The notes under the pieces: model-generated | The model's database searches: none | Seen by the model: only the letters and a program-made list of their open reading frames with translations | What the model was told of the DNA's origin: nothing | Shown: in pieces, positions 8,731 through 17,945 of the stretch | Position numbering within the stretch: the first letter of the stretch is position 1 | Layout: every line of letters begins with the position of its first letter | Position numbers and translations under genes: made by a program | Assembly: GCA_040880305.1 (NCBI GenBank) | Contig: JBBDIP010000044.1 | Coordinates: 28,276 to 92,275 of the forward strand | Reading direction: 5' to 3' | From: JBBDIP01 sp040880305 | Lineage (GTDB): Bacteria; Bacillota; Sulfobacillia; Fermentithermobacillales; Fermentithermobacillaceae | Length of the DNA stretch: 64,000 nt

Positions 8731-8853
8731 AGAGAAACCCCGAGTAGTGTTCGCTGCGACCTTGAGCGGTATTCCCCTCTCCAATACTTCTTGCCTCGGA
8801 AGTCCTCTCATAAGAATTGCAGAGTGACTCTTGGGTTGGAGGTCGATCGACGG

Positions 8854-11484
8854 TTGGCTCCAGAATGGCATACACAGGCATCTTCTTACACTGCGCACGC
8901 CCTTGCTTCGGACGAGAGGAAAGGACTGGGACGCAGGGAAGCCGCGAGAAGACTCAAGGTTGCAGGGCCAAATCGTCTCACGATGCGGAAGCGTCCGGGG
9001 ATAATCTCTATTTTTGCCTCCCAGTTCAAGGACCCGATGGTGCTTACATTGCTGGCTGCGACCGTAGTGTCGGCGGCGATGCGGGAGACGCTGGATGCAG
9101 CGGTGATAGCCGCCATCGTGGTGGTGAACGCTGTGCTGGGGACGGTCCAGGAGCACCGGGCGGAAAGCTCCTTGGAGGCTTTGGAGAACTACGCTCCGCC
9201 CAGCGCCCGGGTTATCCGCGACGGCGAGGTCGTCGAGATCGCCCGAGAGAGCGTGGTCCCTGGAGACCTCATCACGCTTTGGCCGGGCACCCGCGTGCCG
9301 GCTGATGGACGGCTGGTCAGTTCCAGATCGCTTCAGGCGGAAGAAGCCGCTCTGACCGGGGAATCTCTCCCCTCGAGCAAGGACGCCCACTTGGTCCTCC
9401 AACCCCGGGTCACCCTGCCGGAGAGAAAGAACATGGTCTACGGCGGAACCCTGGTGACTCGTGGAGAAGGCGTCGCGTTAGTGGTCGCGACGGGGATGGA
9501 CACCGAGATGGGGAAGATCGCGGGCATGGTCGGCTCGGCCACAACGCAGACCACTCCCTTGGAGCAGCGCCTGCAGTCGCTGGGGAAGGTCATCCTCATC
9601 TCCTGCGTGGGCATCTGCGTGGTGCTGGTCGCCCTGGGGCTCCTTCGAGGGCTGCCCTTCCACGACATGTTCCTCACGGGAGTCAGCCTTGCGGTAGCTG
9701 CCGTGCCTGAGGGGCTCCCGGCTGTGGTCACTCTGTCCTTCGCCTTCGGGGTCCAGCGGATGGTCAAGAACGGCGCCATCGTCCGCAGGCTCGAAGCAAT
9801 TGAGACTCTGGGCTCCATCACCGTGATCTGCGCTGATAAGACGGGAACCCTTACAAAGAACCGCATGGAGGTAGTGGGAGTCGCGGGTCCCGAAGACCTC
9901 CTTAGCGCGGCGGGAGCCATTTCGCGTGACGTCCACAGAGAACGTTTGTGGGCGGACATACTACGCGTGGCACTTCTCGCGTCCGACGCTAGGCACATGC
10001 CGGGCGGCAGCGAGACCACGGGGGAGGATCCCACTGAGCAAGCCATCGTCGCCGGCGCCCATGGCGCAGGGCTCGATGTTCTCTCCTTGGATGAACGTTG
10101 CCCGCGAGTCTTCGAACGCTCCTTCACGCCTGAGAGACGGATGATGAGCGTCAAGGTGCAGACCGAAGAGGGGGCGCTGGTTTGCGTAAAGGGAGCTTCA
10201 GACACGGTAATTCCGGTGTGCAGGAGCCAGATGGTGAATGGCAGGGTCGTGGCCTTGGGGGATACGGACAGGCAGGCCTGGGTCAGGTGGGTGGAGGCCC
10301 GGGCGGCCCAAGGGATGAGGGTCCTGGCCGTGGCCGAACGGCGGGAGGGCGTCTCCTCGCGAAGCGTAAAGGATTACGAGGAGGACGACCTGTGCCTTCG
10401 CGGGTGCCTTTCCATGGCGGATCCACTGCGTCCGGAAGCAGGTCCGGGAGTGGAGCGGTGCAAGAAAGCCGGTATCAGGCCGGTGCTCATAACCGGAGAC
10501 CACTTGTTGACCGCGGAGAGCGTCGCCCGCCAGGCGGGAATCCTTTCCCCGGAAGGGCGGGGGATGACGGGGGAGATGCTGGAGAGGATCCCGCCGGGTC
10601 GCCTCAAGCAGGCCATCGATGAGTGCCGGGTCTTCGCTCGGGTATCGCCTGCGCACAAGCTGAAGATTGTCAGGAACCTCAAGGCCTTGGGACATGTTGT
10701 GGCCATGACCGGGGACGGGGTGAACGACGCTCCGGCCCTCAAGGAAGCCGCCGTCGGCGTGGCCATGGGACTGACCGGCACCGACGTGGCGCGCCAGGCC
10801 AGCTCGATGGTGCTCCTTGACGACAACTTCTCGACAATCGTGAAGGCGGTGGAGGAAGGCCGGTCCATCTACGACAACGTGAGGAAGTTCATCCGCTACC
10901 TCTTCTCATGCAATCTGGGCGAGGTCATCACGATGCTGGTCGCGACAGCATTTGGCCTCCCGCTCCCGCTTTCGGCGGCGGAGCTTCTGTGGATCAACCT
11001 GGTGACCGACGGGCTGCCGGCCCTAGCTCTATCCAGGGACCCGCCCGACAAGGACATCATGAGCCGGCCTCCCAGGGACCCTGCTGAGAGCCTGTTCGCC
11101 CGCGGATTGTGGCGACGGATAGTGACCAGGGGCGTTTACGTCGGCGGGGTCACCTTGCTGGTATTTATCTGGAGCCTTTCCACCGCCGGCCTTGAGGTCG
11201 CCTCGACAATGGCCTATGCCACCCTGGTCACGGTGCAGCTGATAGCGGCGTTCGACTGCAGGTCGGAGGAGAAGTCCATAGCCGAGATGGGCCTCTTCTC
11301 AAACATGTACCTGGCCCTCGCCTGCGCTCTGTCCTGGCTCATGCTGCTGGTCACGATCCAGTGGAAGCCGCTCTCCTCGCTGTTCCGTACCGTCCCCCTC
11401 AGCGTAGCCCAATGGGCGGTGGTGTTCTTGTGCTCTGTGTTCCCAGACTTGTTCGGCGCCGCCTTCTCAGGTCGCAAAGAGTGA
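8854..11484 (+). CDS. P2-type cation ATPase, probably Ca2+-transporting
   Basis: An 876-residue P2A-like calcium pump. It has the N-terminal cation ATPase domain (PEWHT...GLGRREAARRLKVAGPN), the actuator motif TGES, the transmembrane PEGLP of helix M4, DKTGTLTKN, the hinge GDGVNDAP, and NLVTDGLPALAL of helix M6, all expected in SERCA/PMR1-like enzymes. The start is set at TTG 8854, ten bases after GGAGGT (8838-8843). This gives the M-x-P-E-W-H opening usual in the family; an earlier in-frame TTG at 8791 lacks a ribosome site. The last 18 bases overlap the 3' end of the convergent flavoprotein gene, so the two transcripts must collide or share a terminator. Confidence 0.87.
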   Translation: MAPEWHTQASSYTAHALASDERKGLGRREAARRLKVAGPNRLTMRKRPGIISIFASQFKDPMVLTLLAATVVSAAMRETLDAAVIAAIVVVNAVLGTVQEHRAESSLEALENYAPPSARVIRDGEVVEIARESVVPGDLITLWPGTRVPADGRLVSSRSLQAEEAALTGESLPSSKDAHLVLQPRVTLPERKNMVYGGTLVTRGEGVALVVATGMDTEMGKIAGMVGSATTQTTPLEQRLQSLGKVILISCVGICVVLVALGLLRGLPFHDMFLTGVSLAVAAVPEGLPAVVTLSFAFGVQRMVKNGAIVRRLEAIETLGSITVICADKTGTLTKNRMEVVGVAGPEDLLSAAGAISRDVHRERLWADILRVALLASDARHMPGGSETTGEDPTEQAIVAGAHGAGLDVLSLDERCPRVFERSFTPERRMMSVKVQTEEGALVCVKGASDTVIPVCRSQMVNGRVVALGDTDRQAWVRWVEARAAQGMRVLAVAERREGVSSRSVKDYEEDDLCLRGCLSMADPLRPEAGPGVERCKKAGIRPVLITGDHLLTAESVARQAGILSPEGRGMTGEMLERIPPGRLKQAIDECRVFARVSPAHKLKIVRNLKALGHVVAMTGDGVNDAPALKEAAVGVAMGLTGTDVARQASSMVLLDDNFSTIVKAVEEGRSIYDNVRKFIRYLFSCNLGEVITMLVATAFGLPLPLSAAELLWINLVTDGLPALALSRDPPDKDIMSRPPRDPAESLFARGLWRRIVTRGVYVGGVTLLVFIWSLSTAGLEVASTMAYATLVTVQLIAAFDCRSEEKSIAEMGLFSNMYLALACALSWLMLLVTIQWKPLSSLFRTVPLSVAQWAVVFLCSVFPDLFGAAFSGRKE

Positions 11485-12765
11485 TTCGGCCCTGGCCTCG
11501 CGGACCCGCTTCTTGATCTCCTCCGGGTCCTCCTGGTAGAGTCCCAAGTCCTTCATTCTGGTGAAGAACACGGATCCGGCGAACGTGTATGACGCGCCCA
11601 GGCCTTGTGACCCGGCGGCGGCCGGTCCGCCACCGGCGTCTACCGCGCACTGGGCGATGTAGTCGCCCGTCGCGAGGGATGGCGATATGGTGCACTCACG
11701 CTTCCCTTGGGCCTGTAGGCCGGCATTTCTGCCCGCCAAGGCCCCGGTCACGATGGCCTCGGTGTGGCCGACGCATATCCCTGCCCGCTCGCCTCCTACG
11801 TAAAGGTTCACCGCACCTTGGACCTTCATAGTCCTCTCTCTGGGCGACACCGCGGTGAGACGCACCGAGTTTCCCCTGCTGCCGCCCAGTGGGTCGGCGT
11901 ATCTGGCGTCCTCCAGCCCGGGAAGGGTGCGCAGGTCCTCAACAGGGAAGTAGGGCGACATGAGTTTGGCGTGCCCGGTGTCCAAAAGCACGACCGAGTC
12001 CGCGTACTCAGGGAGCGCGTACTGCTGGCACACTTTGGTCTCGAGTTTCTTGGTGTTCACGAGCTTCTTGGGGAGGGGGATTACCACGACGCCCTTGGCC
12101 TCGAGTTCTTCCCTCACCGGCGCCGAGAGAGTCTCCTTGTAGATCTTGCACGACCCCGACATGGCGCCGTAGGAGCCCTTCCTCCTGGTGCACATGAACT
12201 CGGGCAGGGACAAGAGCGAGGTCAAGCTGACCCGTGGACCAAAGGATGGGCAGCGCTGTATGCAGCAGGCGCACCCGTTTCCAAGCCTCTGGCACAGGCC
12301 GGGCGGGCCTGAGGACCCCGTGGTGTCCACGAAGGCGGCGGCCGAGTAGCTGTCGCCGTCCTCGGCCACGACCGCGGTAATGGCGCCAGAAGAGCTGCGC
12401 AACCCTGTGACCCGCTTGCCGAAGTAGAGCGCGATCCCCTTCTGTTGAAGCAGTCTCCTCACTTCGGGCTCTATCTTGAGCACGTCATAGAGGCTCGCGT
12501 GGATGTGGCCGGGGAAAGTGATCCCAGTGTGGCGCGAGAGCCGGTCCGTCAGCTGAAAGAGGTCACCGAACCCCATGGCGATGGCCTCTTCGGCGGCGGT
12601 GAACCGGCCGTTATTGCGCATGATCCCTCCGACCAGGCCTGCTCCCAGGAGCATATCGGTCCGCTCGCAGATCCCCACGTCAGAGCCGGCCGCGCGTGCG
12701 GCGAGAGCCGCGGAGACCCCGGCCCAGCCGCCGCCGACCACCAGTACCTCATGATGTTTCTTCAA
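11467..12765 (-). CDS. FAD-dependent oxidoreductase with cysteine cluster
   Basis: A 432-residue flavoprotein with an N-terminal Rossmann fold (VLVVGGGWAGVSAALAARAAG) and an acidic FAD-ribose residue in ICERTDM. A second nucleotide-binding half carries YVGGERAGICVGHTEAIVTG, the usual C-terminal FAD-contact strand. Around residue 165 the motif GCACCIQRC packs four cysteines, suggesting an Fe-S cluster or redox disulfide. The protein belongs broadly to the FAD-dependent oxidoreductases that include fumarate reductase-like and thiazole synthase-like folds; its substrate is not recognisable. It lies 29 bases downstream of a PyrK-like reductase and probably receives electrons from it. Confidence 0.7.
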   Translation of the reverse strand: MKKHHEVLVVGGGWAGVSAALAARAAGSDVGICERTDMLLGAGLVGGIMRNNGRFTAAEEAIAMGFGDLFQLTDRLSRHTGITFPGHIHASLYDVLKIEPEVRRLLQQKGIALYFGKRVTGLRSSSGAITAVVAEDGDSYSAAAFVDTTGSSGPPGLCQRLGNGCACCIQRCPSFGPRVSLTSLLSLPEFMCTRRKGSYGAMSGSCKIYKETLSAPVREELEAKGVVVIPLPKKLVNTKKLETKVCQQYALPEYADSVVLLDTGHAKLMSPYFPVEDLRTLPGLEDARYADPLGGSRGNSVRLTAVSPRERTMKVQGAVNLYVGGERAGICVGHTEAIVTGALAGRNAGLQAQGKRECTISPSLATGDYIAQCAVDAGGGPAAAGSQGLGASYTFAGSVFFTRMKDLGLYQEDPEEIKKRVREARAESLFAT

Positions 12766-12794
12766 ATGAAATTCCTCCCAAGGGAGCGTAATGG

Positions 12795-13772
12795 CTATAA
12801 ACTTAGGGCCTGCTCAGCGGCCAGGTTTGCCTTGCAGCCCCGCAGACCGCTGTGAAGGCACGACCCGCAGATCCCTTCCGCGCAGGTCATCGTGAGGTTT
12901 GACGACCATGCGAACGCAGGAGGGCTATCCATCGAGGCAAGTAGGCCCAGGAGAGCGCGGTGCTGCTGGTCGGAGCCCTCGCTGATTAGGAGGTCGTATC
13001 CCCCGGAGCAAAGCTCACTGTAGAACCGGGCCAGGTTGTGGTCCTTGCTCCTTGGCAGGACCTCGACCGCCGCGCCCTCACTGCGGAGCAGGTCGTCCAC
13101 AAAGACCTCGCCTATCAACCCGGATCCCAAGAGGGCCTTGAGATAGCCGCCGTGGCTCAAGACGTAGAAGGCGGCGTTGAGCGCTGGGGCTTGGCCGATG
13201 CCCTTGGCGATCACCAGCACTCTGCCCCCAGAATAGCGCCTAAGGCTGGCCGACCCCTGGAGTCCCGACCAGTAGGGCGCTATCACCGTGACGCGGTCTC
13301 CCGTTTTGGATGCCCTGCTCAAGGCGATGGTCTTCGGCCCACGTACTTCCACGGCAACCGTAACCGATTCGTCGCGGACCTGCATGACCGAGATCGGGAC
13401 GTTGAACCGGTCTGGAGACTTAGGCGGACGTAGCATTACGAATGAACCTGGGAAGACACACCACGAGGCGGTCCGACGCGGCACCGCAAGCCCGAGGACG
13501 AAGGCACCTTCCTGACCCGGGGGCGCTGGCAAGTCAGTGCGGCTAAGGACGTGGGCGAGGAGCTCCCGCCGGGCGGGGACCGCGTGCTTGCGACGGGTAA
13601 ACTCCTGGTAAACGCAAAGGCCGCTCCACCCGCAGCGGCACACTTCTTCGCCGCGGATGAGGGAGCAGGCAACGCACTGTCCCAAGAAAGCGAGATCGCA
13701 GGGGCAGTACTGGGACCCGGCGTCGAAGCAGGGCGCTGATGTTCCGCGCGGGGGCGAATAGGCAATACTCAT
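12795..13772 (-). CDS. PyrK-like FAD/NAD(P)-binding, [2Fe-2S] electron-transfer protein
   Basis: A 325-residue relative of the dihydroorotate dehydrogenase electron-transfer subunit (PyrK) and SudB. A flavin-binding barrel (PGSFVMLRPP) precedes a nucleotide-binding domain (VLVIAKGIGQAPALNA). The C-terminal cluster site CAEGICGSC...C has the C-x4-C-x2-C-x7-C spacing of the PyrK [2Fe-2S] centre. The first 55 residues add eight cysteines (positions 15, 23, 25, 33, 36, 45, 47, 53) not seen in PyrK, which could hold a further cluster or zinc. Start is the ATG at 13772 after GGGGGAGTC. It is the first gene of a two-gene unit with the flavoprotein at 11467-12765. Role inferred: passing electrons between NAD(P)H or ferredoxin and that flavoenzyme. 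Confidence 0.72.
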   Translation of the reverse strand: MSIAYSPPRGTSAPCFDAGSQYCPCDLAFLGQCVACSLIRGEEVCRCGWSGLCVYQEFTRRKHAVPARRELLAHVLSRTDLPAPPGQEGAFVLGLAVPRRTASWCVFPGSFVMLRPPKSPDRFNVPISVMQVRDESVTVAVEVRGPKTIALSRASKTGDRVTVIAPYWSGLQGSASLRRYSGGRVLVIAKGIGQAPALNAAFYVLSHGGYLKALLGSGLIGEVFVDDLLRSEGAAVEVLPRSKDHNLARFYSELCSGGYDLLISEGSDQQHRALLGLLASMDSPPAFAWSSNLTMTCAEGICGSCLHSGLRGCKANLAAEQALSL

Positions 13773-13794
13773 GTGACTCCCCCTTTCTCCCTCA

Positions 13795-13831
13795 GGGTAT
13801 GTGGTCCGTAGTCCCTTGGTCCCGCATACCC
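13795..13831. promoter_or_regulatory. Inverted repeat between divergent genes, possible operator
   Basis: GGGTATGTGG (13795-13804) and CCGCATACCC (13822-13831) form 10-base arms with a single mismatch across a 17-base spacer. The repeat sits in the 86-base gap between the divergent redox pair and the glycogen debranching gene. No convincing promoter hexamers are visible here. It could be a regulator site or an RNA hairpin. Confidence 0.35.
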
Positions 13832-13858
13832 GGCAGCGGAGGGGGGCAAAAGGATCCC

Positions 13859-15901
13859 ATGCGTACAACCGAAAAGCGGCCTTCCCCCTCGCCAGGGTTC
13901 ACTTATGTGGCTCCGTCGCTCCAGGAGTGGCTGGAGACCGACGGCCTGGGGGGGTTCGCCTCATCTACCACGGCCGGGATAAACACCAGGCGCTACCACG
14001 GGTGGCTGTTTCTTGCGGCCAGAGAAGGCGGCGAGCGCTTTTTGGCGCTCTCAAAGATCCACGATTCGGCCGTAACCCCTTGGGGGGAGTTCGACCTGTC
14101 CACCAGCTACTATCCCGGCGGCAGGCACCCCCAAGGCGTCACCAACCTTTGGTTTTTCAAAAAGGACCCGCTCCCGTCGTTTACCTTCAACCTGGCGGGG
14201 AGGTTCCTCACCCGGGAGATCTTCATGGAAAAAGGGTCGCCGGGGGTCTTTTGCCGCTACCTTCCCGAGACGCGGCCCGGGGGTATGGTGATCACGCTGT
14301 CCGCCCGGCCAATGTGCAATTACAGGTCCTACCACCACACCGCCAAAGCCGGGTCCTGGGACCCCCGCGTGCGCGCGGCCGGCTCCGGCGCCGTTATCGA
14401 AGGGCACCCGGCCTGCGGGGAACTGCTGCTCCTTTTCCACAATGCGTCTTTTCAAAGCGACCCAAAGTGGTACTACAACATGATCTATCCCCGCGAGACC
14501 TCCCGTGGGCTCGACGATACGGAAGACCATTTCAGCCCCGGCACTTTCACGCTGGAGGTCTCGCCCGGCGCGCCCGGGTACTTCTGGGCGGGGCCTCTTC
14601 CGTCCGGGAGATCTGTCGAGGAACTTGCGCAAGACTTGCCGCGCCGGTACGAAGAAGCCCGGCAGCGGGAAGTGCGGCGAAGGACTGAGATCCTGGGAAT
14701 CTCGCCGCCTGCGACCAAAAGGTTGTGGTCGCTGCCCGGGAGACTTGATTTGGCGGGAGACCAGTTCGTAGTGAACGCCAAGAGTGGCACCGCCATAATC
14801 GCCGGGTACCACTGGTTTGGCGAGTGGGGCAGAGACGCGTTCATCGCTTTGCCCGGTCTGCTTCTCTGTACCGGCCGCTTCGCCGAAGCAAGGCAGGTGT
14901 TCGCGCGGTTCTGCGCGGCAATGAGGGAGGGGCTGGTCCCCAACCTGTTCGGGGAGGGGGGCGGGGCCCTCTACAACTCGGTGGACGCGTCGTTGTGGAT
15001 GATTCGCTCTCTAGCACGGTACGAGGCCTATTCCGGCGACAACGCGTTCCCCATATCGCTCCTGCCGCACCTGCAGGAAATCGTGCGGGCATATGTCTTC
15101 GGCACCATGTACGGTATCCGCGCCGGCCCGGAGGGGCTTCTGCAAGCAGGTGGGGGCGACACCCAGGTCACCTGGATGGACGCCTGCGCGGATGGGTCTC
15201 CTGTGACCCCGCGTCAGGGGCATCCCGTCGAGGTCAACGGGCTTTGGATATCCGCTCTGGAGGCGGTCGGGAGGTGGACCGCGGCAGCCGGCGGGAACGA
15301 CGCCTCCAAGTATCTGAACCTCGCGCGCTCGGCCCTATCCGAGTTCAAGCGGTCATTTACCTGGCCTGGGGTGGGGCTCTACGACAGGCTGGACGCGGAC
15401 GGGCCGGTCAAGGAGGTCAGGCCAAACCAGGTGATCGCGGCATCTCTTCCCGCCGTTCGCTTGCCACTCTCGACCCTACGGGACGTATGGGAGACAGCCG
15501 TCGCGCGTCTTTTGACCCCTCGCGGCCTGCGGACGCTGGATCCGGGGGATCCAGCGTATCGTGGCTCCTACAAAGGGAATCCTGCCGAAAGGGACGCCGC
15601 ATACCACCAAGGGACCGCGTGGCCGTGGCTGGTAGGCCCCCTGTATGACCTCGCCGCCAAACTTGACCGCGCCTGTGGGTACGTTTCGGGGCACGGGCCT
15701 TACGGAGGCCTGGTCGTGAACCGGGCCCTTCCCGGCGTGGTCCACCTGGATCGCAACCCGTGCATGGGATCGATATTTGAGGTCGCTTCGGGGGACTGGC
15801 CGTTTGAGCCGGGCGGGGCCATAGCCCAGGCGTGGAGTGTGGGAGAGGCCCGAAGGGTGATTGACCGGGCACTATATGAGAAAAGGGGCGGACGCCGTTG
15901 A
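13859..15901 (+). CDS. Glycogen debranching enzyme (amylo-alpha-1,6-glucosidase, GH133-like)
   Basis: A 680-residue two-domain enzyme. The N-terminal domain opens with LETDGLGGFASSTTAGINTRRYHGW, split here as ETDGLGGFASST and INTRRYHGW, the hallmark of bacterial/archaeal debranching enzymes. The C-terminal (alpha/alpha)6 barrel carries WFGEWGRDAFIALPGLL, YNSVDASLWMI, WMDACADGSPVTPR and RPNQVIAASLP, including the acidic residues used for hydrolysis. It would remove alpha-1,6 branches from glycogen. The ATG at 13859 follows AAAGGATCCC, with a longer G-rich stretch upstream. Its stop overlaps the TTG of the next gene (TTGA), so it is translationally coupled to a GT4 glycosyltransferase. Confidence 0.85.
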   Translation: MRTTEKRPSPSPGFTYVAPSLQEWLETDGLGGFASSTTAGINTRRYHGWLFLAAREGGERFLALSKIHDSAVTPWGEFDLSTSYYPGGRHPQGVTNLWFFKKDPLPSFTFNLAGRFLTREIFMEKGSPGVFCRYLPETRPGGMVITLSARPMCNYRSYHHTAKAGSWDPRVRAAGSGAVIEGHPACGELLLLFHNASFQSDPKWYYNMIYPRETSRGLDDTEDHFSPGTFTLEVSPGAPGYFWAGPLPSGRSVEELAQDLPRRYEEARQREVRRRTEILGISPPATKRLWSLPGRLDLAGDQFVVNAKSGTAIIAGYHWFGEWGRDAFIALPGLLLCTGRFAEARQVFARFCAAMREGLVPNLFGEGGGALYNSVDASLWMIRSLARYEAYSGDNAFPISLLPHLQEIVRAYVFGTMYGIRAGPEGLLQAGGGDTQVTWMDACADGSPVTPRQGHPVEVNGLWISALEAVGRWTAAAGGNDASKYLNLARSALSEFKRSFTWPGVGLYDRLDADGPVKEVRPNQVIAASLPAVRLPLSTLRDVWETAVARLLTPRGLRTLDPGDPAYRGSYKGNPAERDAAYHQGTAWPWLVGPLYDLAAKLDRACGYVSGHGPYGGLVVNRALPGVVHLDRNPCMGSIFEVASGDWPFEPGGAIAQAWSVGEARRVIDRALYEKRGGRR

Positions 15902-17115
15902 AACGTCGAGTTCTGATGCTATCTTGGGAGTACCCGCCGAACCACGTAGGCGGGCTGGGCCGCCATGTGTACCACCTCGGGCGCGCGCTCGCGAGGCTCG
16001 GCGTGCACGTGACGGTTGTGACAAGATCGCCCGACGGGAGAGGCGCCGTGTGGAACGACGAAGGCGTGACGGTGGTGACCGCACCGGCTTACAGCCTGCA
16101 CCCGCCCGACTTCGTGACCTGGGCGGCCCAGTTCAACGTGAGCGTAATGGAGGCTGTCGTGGGAAACCTTTCGGCCGGGGATTTCGACCTGATCCACGCT
16201 CATGACTGGATCGTCGCTTACGCTGCGAGGGCTCTTAAGTACTCCTGGGGAGTGCCTTTGGTGGGGACGATCCACGCCACCGAGCACGGGAGGCAGAACG
16301 GACTCCACAATCCGATGCAGCAGCACATCTCGGAGACGGAGTGGTGGCTCTGCTACCAGGCCTGTCGCGTGGTGACCTGCAGTGAGTACATGAAAGACGA
16401 GGTGGGGCGCGTCTTTGGGGTCCCCGGCGACAAGGTCAGAGTCATTCCTAACGGCATCTCGCCATCCTGGTTCGATCTCCCGCGAGAGATAGCCCCGAAA
16501 CCCCTGATCCTCTTCGTCGGCAGGCTGGTCCCGGAGAAAGGCCCCCACATCCTGGTTGAGGCGATGCCTATGGTGCTTTCCGAGTTCCCGGAGGCGCATC
16601 TGGTCCTGGCAGGGGACGGCCCTTTGGAGGGCGATATCCGCCGGCGCATCTACCAGGGAGGGCTCGGGAAGGCTGTCCGTCTTGCGGGGAGGCAGGATGA
16701 TGAGGGTCTCCGAGATCTTTACAGGAAGGCCTGGGTAGCGGCGTTCCCCAGCTCGTATGAGCCTTTCGGTATAGTGGCGCTAGAGGCCATGGCGACCGGG
16801 GTGCCCTGCATCACCGGCGACGCGGGGGGGCTCAAGGAGATAATCCAGGACGGTTCGACAGGCCTTCGGGTGCAGCCGGACAACCCGCAGGCCCTGGCGG
16901 ACGCCGTGAGAGCCCTCTTGCGCGACAGGAATTGGGCCGAGGGTCTTGCCAAGAAGGCCAAGGCCGTGGCGTCAACCGAGTACTCGTGGGATGACATTGC
17001 GCGCAAAACGTTGGCAGTCTACGAAGAGACGCTGGATTCGACGCGAGTGACCGCCCGCGAGGCGGCCGCAGCCGGTTCGGACATGGGTATACTGCACTCC
17101 CTCAGCATGCTATAG
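15898..17115 (+). CDS. GT4 glycosyltransferase, glycogen-synthase-like
   Basis: A 405-residue GT-B fold glycosyltransferase. The N-terminal acceptor domain starts LMLSWEYPPNHVGGLGRHV, with the glycine loop of glycogen/starch synthases. The C-terminal donor domain has LFVGRLVPEKGPHIL and the E-x7-E motif in YEPFGIVALEAM, used to hold the sugar nucleotide. Coupling to the debranching enzyme, and a nearby GH57/GH15 set, suggest it extends an alpha-glucan from ADP- or UDP-glucose. A role in cell-envelope glycans cannot be excluded by sequence alone. Confidence 0.78.
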   Translation: MKRRVLMLSWEYPPNHVGGLGRHVYHLGRALARLGVHVTVVTRSPDGRGAVWNDEGVTVVTAPAYSLHPPDFVTWAAQFNVSVMEAVVGNLSAGDFDLIHAHDWIVAYAARALKYSWGVPLVGTIHATEHGRQNGLHNPMQQHISETEWWLCYQACRVVTCSEYMKDEVGRVFGVPGDKVRVIPNGISPSWFDLPREIAPKPLILFVGRLVPEKGPHILVEAMPMVLSEFPEAHLVLAGDGPLEGDIRRRIYQGGLGKAVRLAGRQDDEGLRDLYRKAWVAAFPSSYEPFGIVALEAMATGVPCITGDAGGLKEIIQDGSTGLRVQPDNPQALADAVRALLRDRNWAEGLAKKAKAVASTEYSWDDIARKTLAVYEETLDSTRVTAREAAAAGSDMGILHSLSML

Positions 17116-17138
17116 TTCTGCCGTGGGAGGGAGCTGCA

Positions 17139-17921
17139 CTGATCAAGGCTACTAATCTTACCAAGAAATACGGTGGGCTCACGGCGGTCGACCACCTTGA
17201 TCTCACGGTCAATCCGGGGGAGATATTCGGTTTTCTGGGCCCCAATGGGGCAGGCAAGACTACCACCATCAAGATGCTCGTCGGACTCCTGGCTCCTACG
17301 TCGGGCACCGCCGAGGTCTGCGGGGTGAATGTGGCGGTCGACCCTATGAGGGCAAAGGCCCAACTTGGGTTCGTGCCTGACACACCCGACATTTATGAAA
17401 AACTCAGCGCCAGGGAGCTCCTGGAGTTCGTGGCCGATCTCCGAAGGATTGACCGCCGCAAGGCCGCGCTTAAGATACAGGAGCTTCTCGCGCTCTTCGA
17501 ACTCGTAGATAGGCAGGACGAGCCGTTGGGAGGATATTCCCACGGCATGAAGCAGAAGATCTGCATCGCGTGCGGCCTTTTGGGTGAGCCCAAGGTGCTA
17601 TTCCTTGACGAGCCCACAGTTGGGCTCGACCCCAGAAGCGCCAGGCTGACCAAGGACATCTTGCGCAAGGTCGCCGATGGAGGCGGGACGGTCTTCCTGT
17701 CGACTCACGTGCTTGAGATCGCAGAGCGCATGTGCGACCGCGTCGGCATTATCCAAAAGGGCAGGCTCATAGCCCAGGGGACAGTCGAGGAACTTCGTCA
17801 AAAGGCGGCTATGGGCCGCGAAGGTCAGGACGCGTCGTTGGAGGATCTGTTCCTGAAACTGACCGGGGGCGAGGAGTACAGAGAGCTTATCCGCCACCTG
17901 TCGGGTAGCGAGCGATCCTAG
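17139..17921 (+). CDS. ABC transporter ATP-binding protein
   Basis: A 260-residue ABC ATPase of the multidrug/Na+ export type. Motifs: Walker A GPNGAGKTTT, signature GGYSHGMKQ (a degenerate form of LSGGQ), Walker B VLFLDEPTVGLD and the switch histidine in LSTHVLE. The conserved opening IKATNLTKKYGG begins at 17142 with no ATG, GTG or TTG in frame between the previous in-frame region and codon 46. The only plausible initiator is CTG 17139, eight bases after GGGAGG. It is followed 24 bases later by its membrane partner. Confidence 0.85.
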   Translation: MIKATNLTKKYGGLTAVDHLDLTVNPGEIFGFLGPNGAGKTTTIKMLVGLLAPTSGTAEVCGVNVAVDPMRAKAQLGFVPDTPDIYEKLSARELLEFVADLRRIDRRKAALKIQELLALFELVDRQDEPLGGYSHGMKQKICIACGLLGEPKVLFLDEPTVGLDPRSARLTKDILRKVADGGGTVFLSTHVLEIAERMCDRVGIIQKGRLIAQGTVEELRQKAAMGREGQDASLEDLFLKLTGGEEYRELIRHLSGSERS

Positions 17922-17945
17922 CCGCGAAAGACAGGGGGTGCTGAC

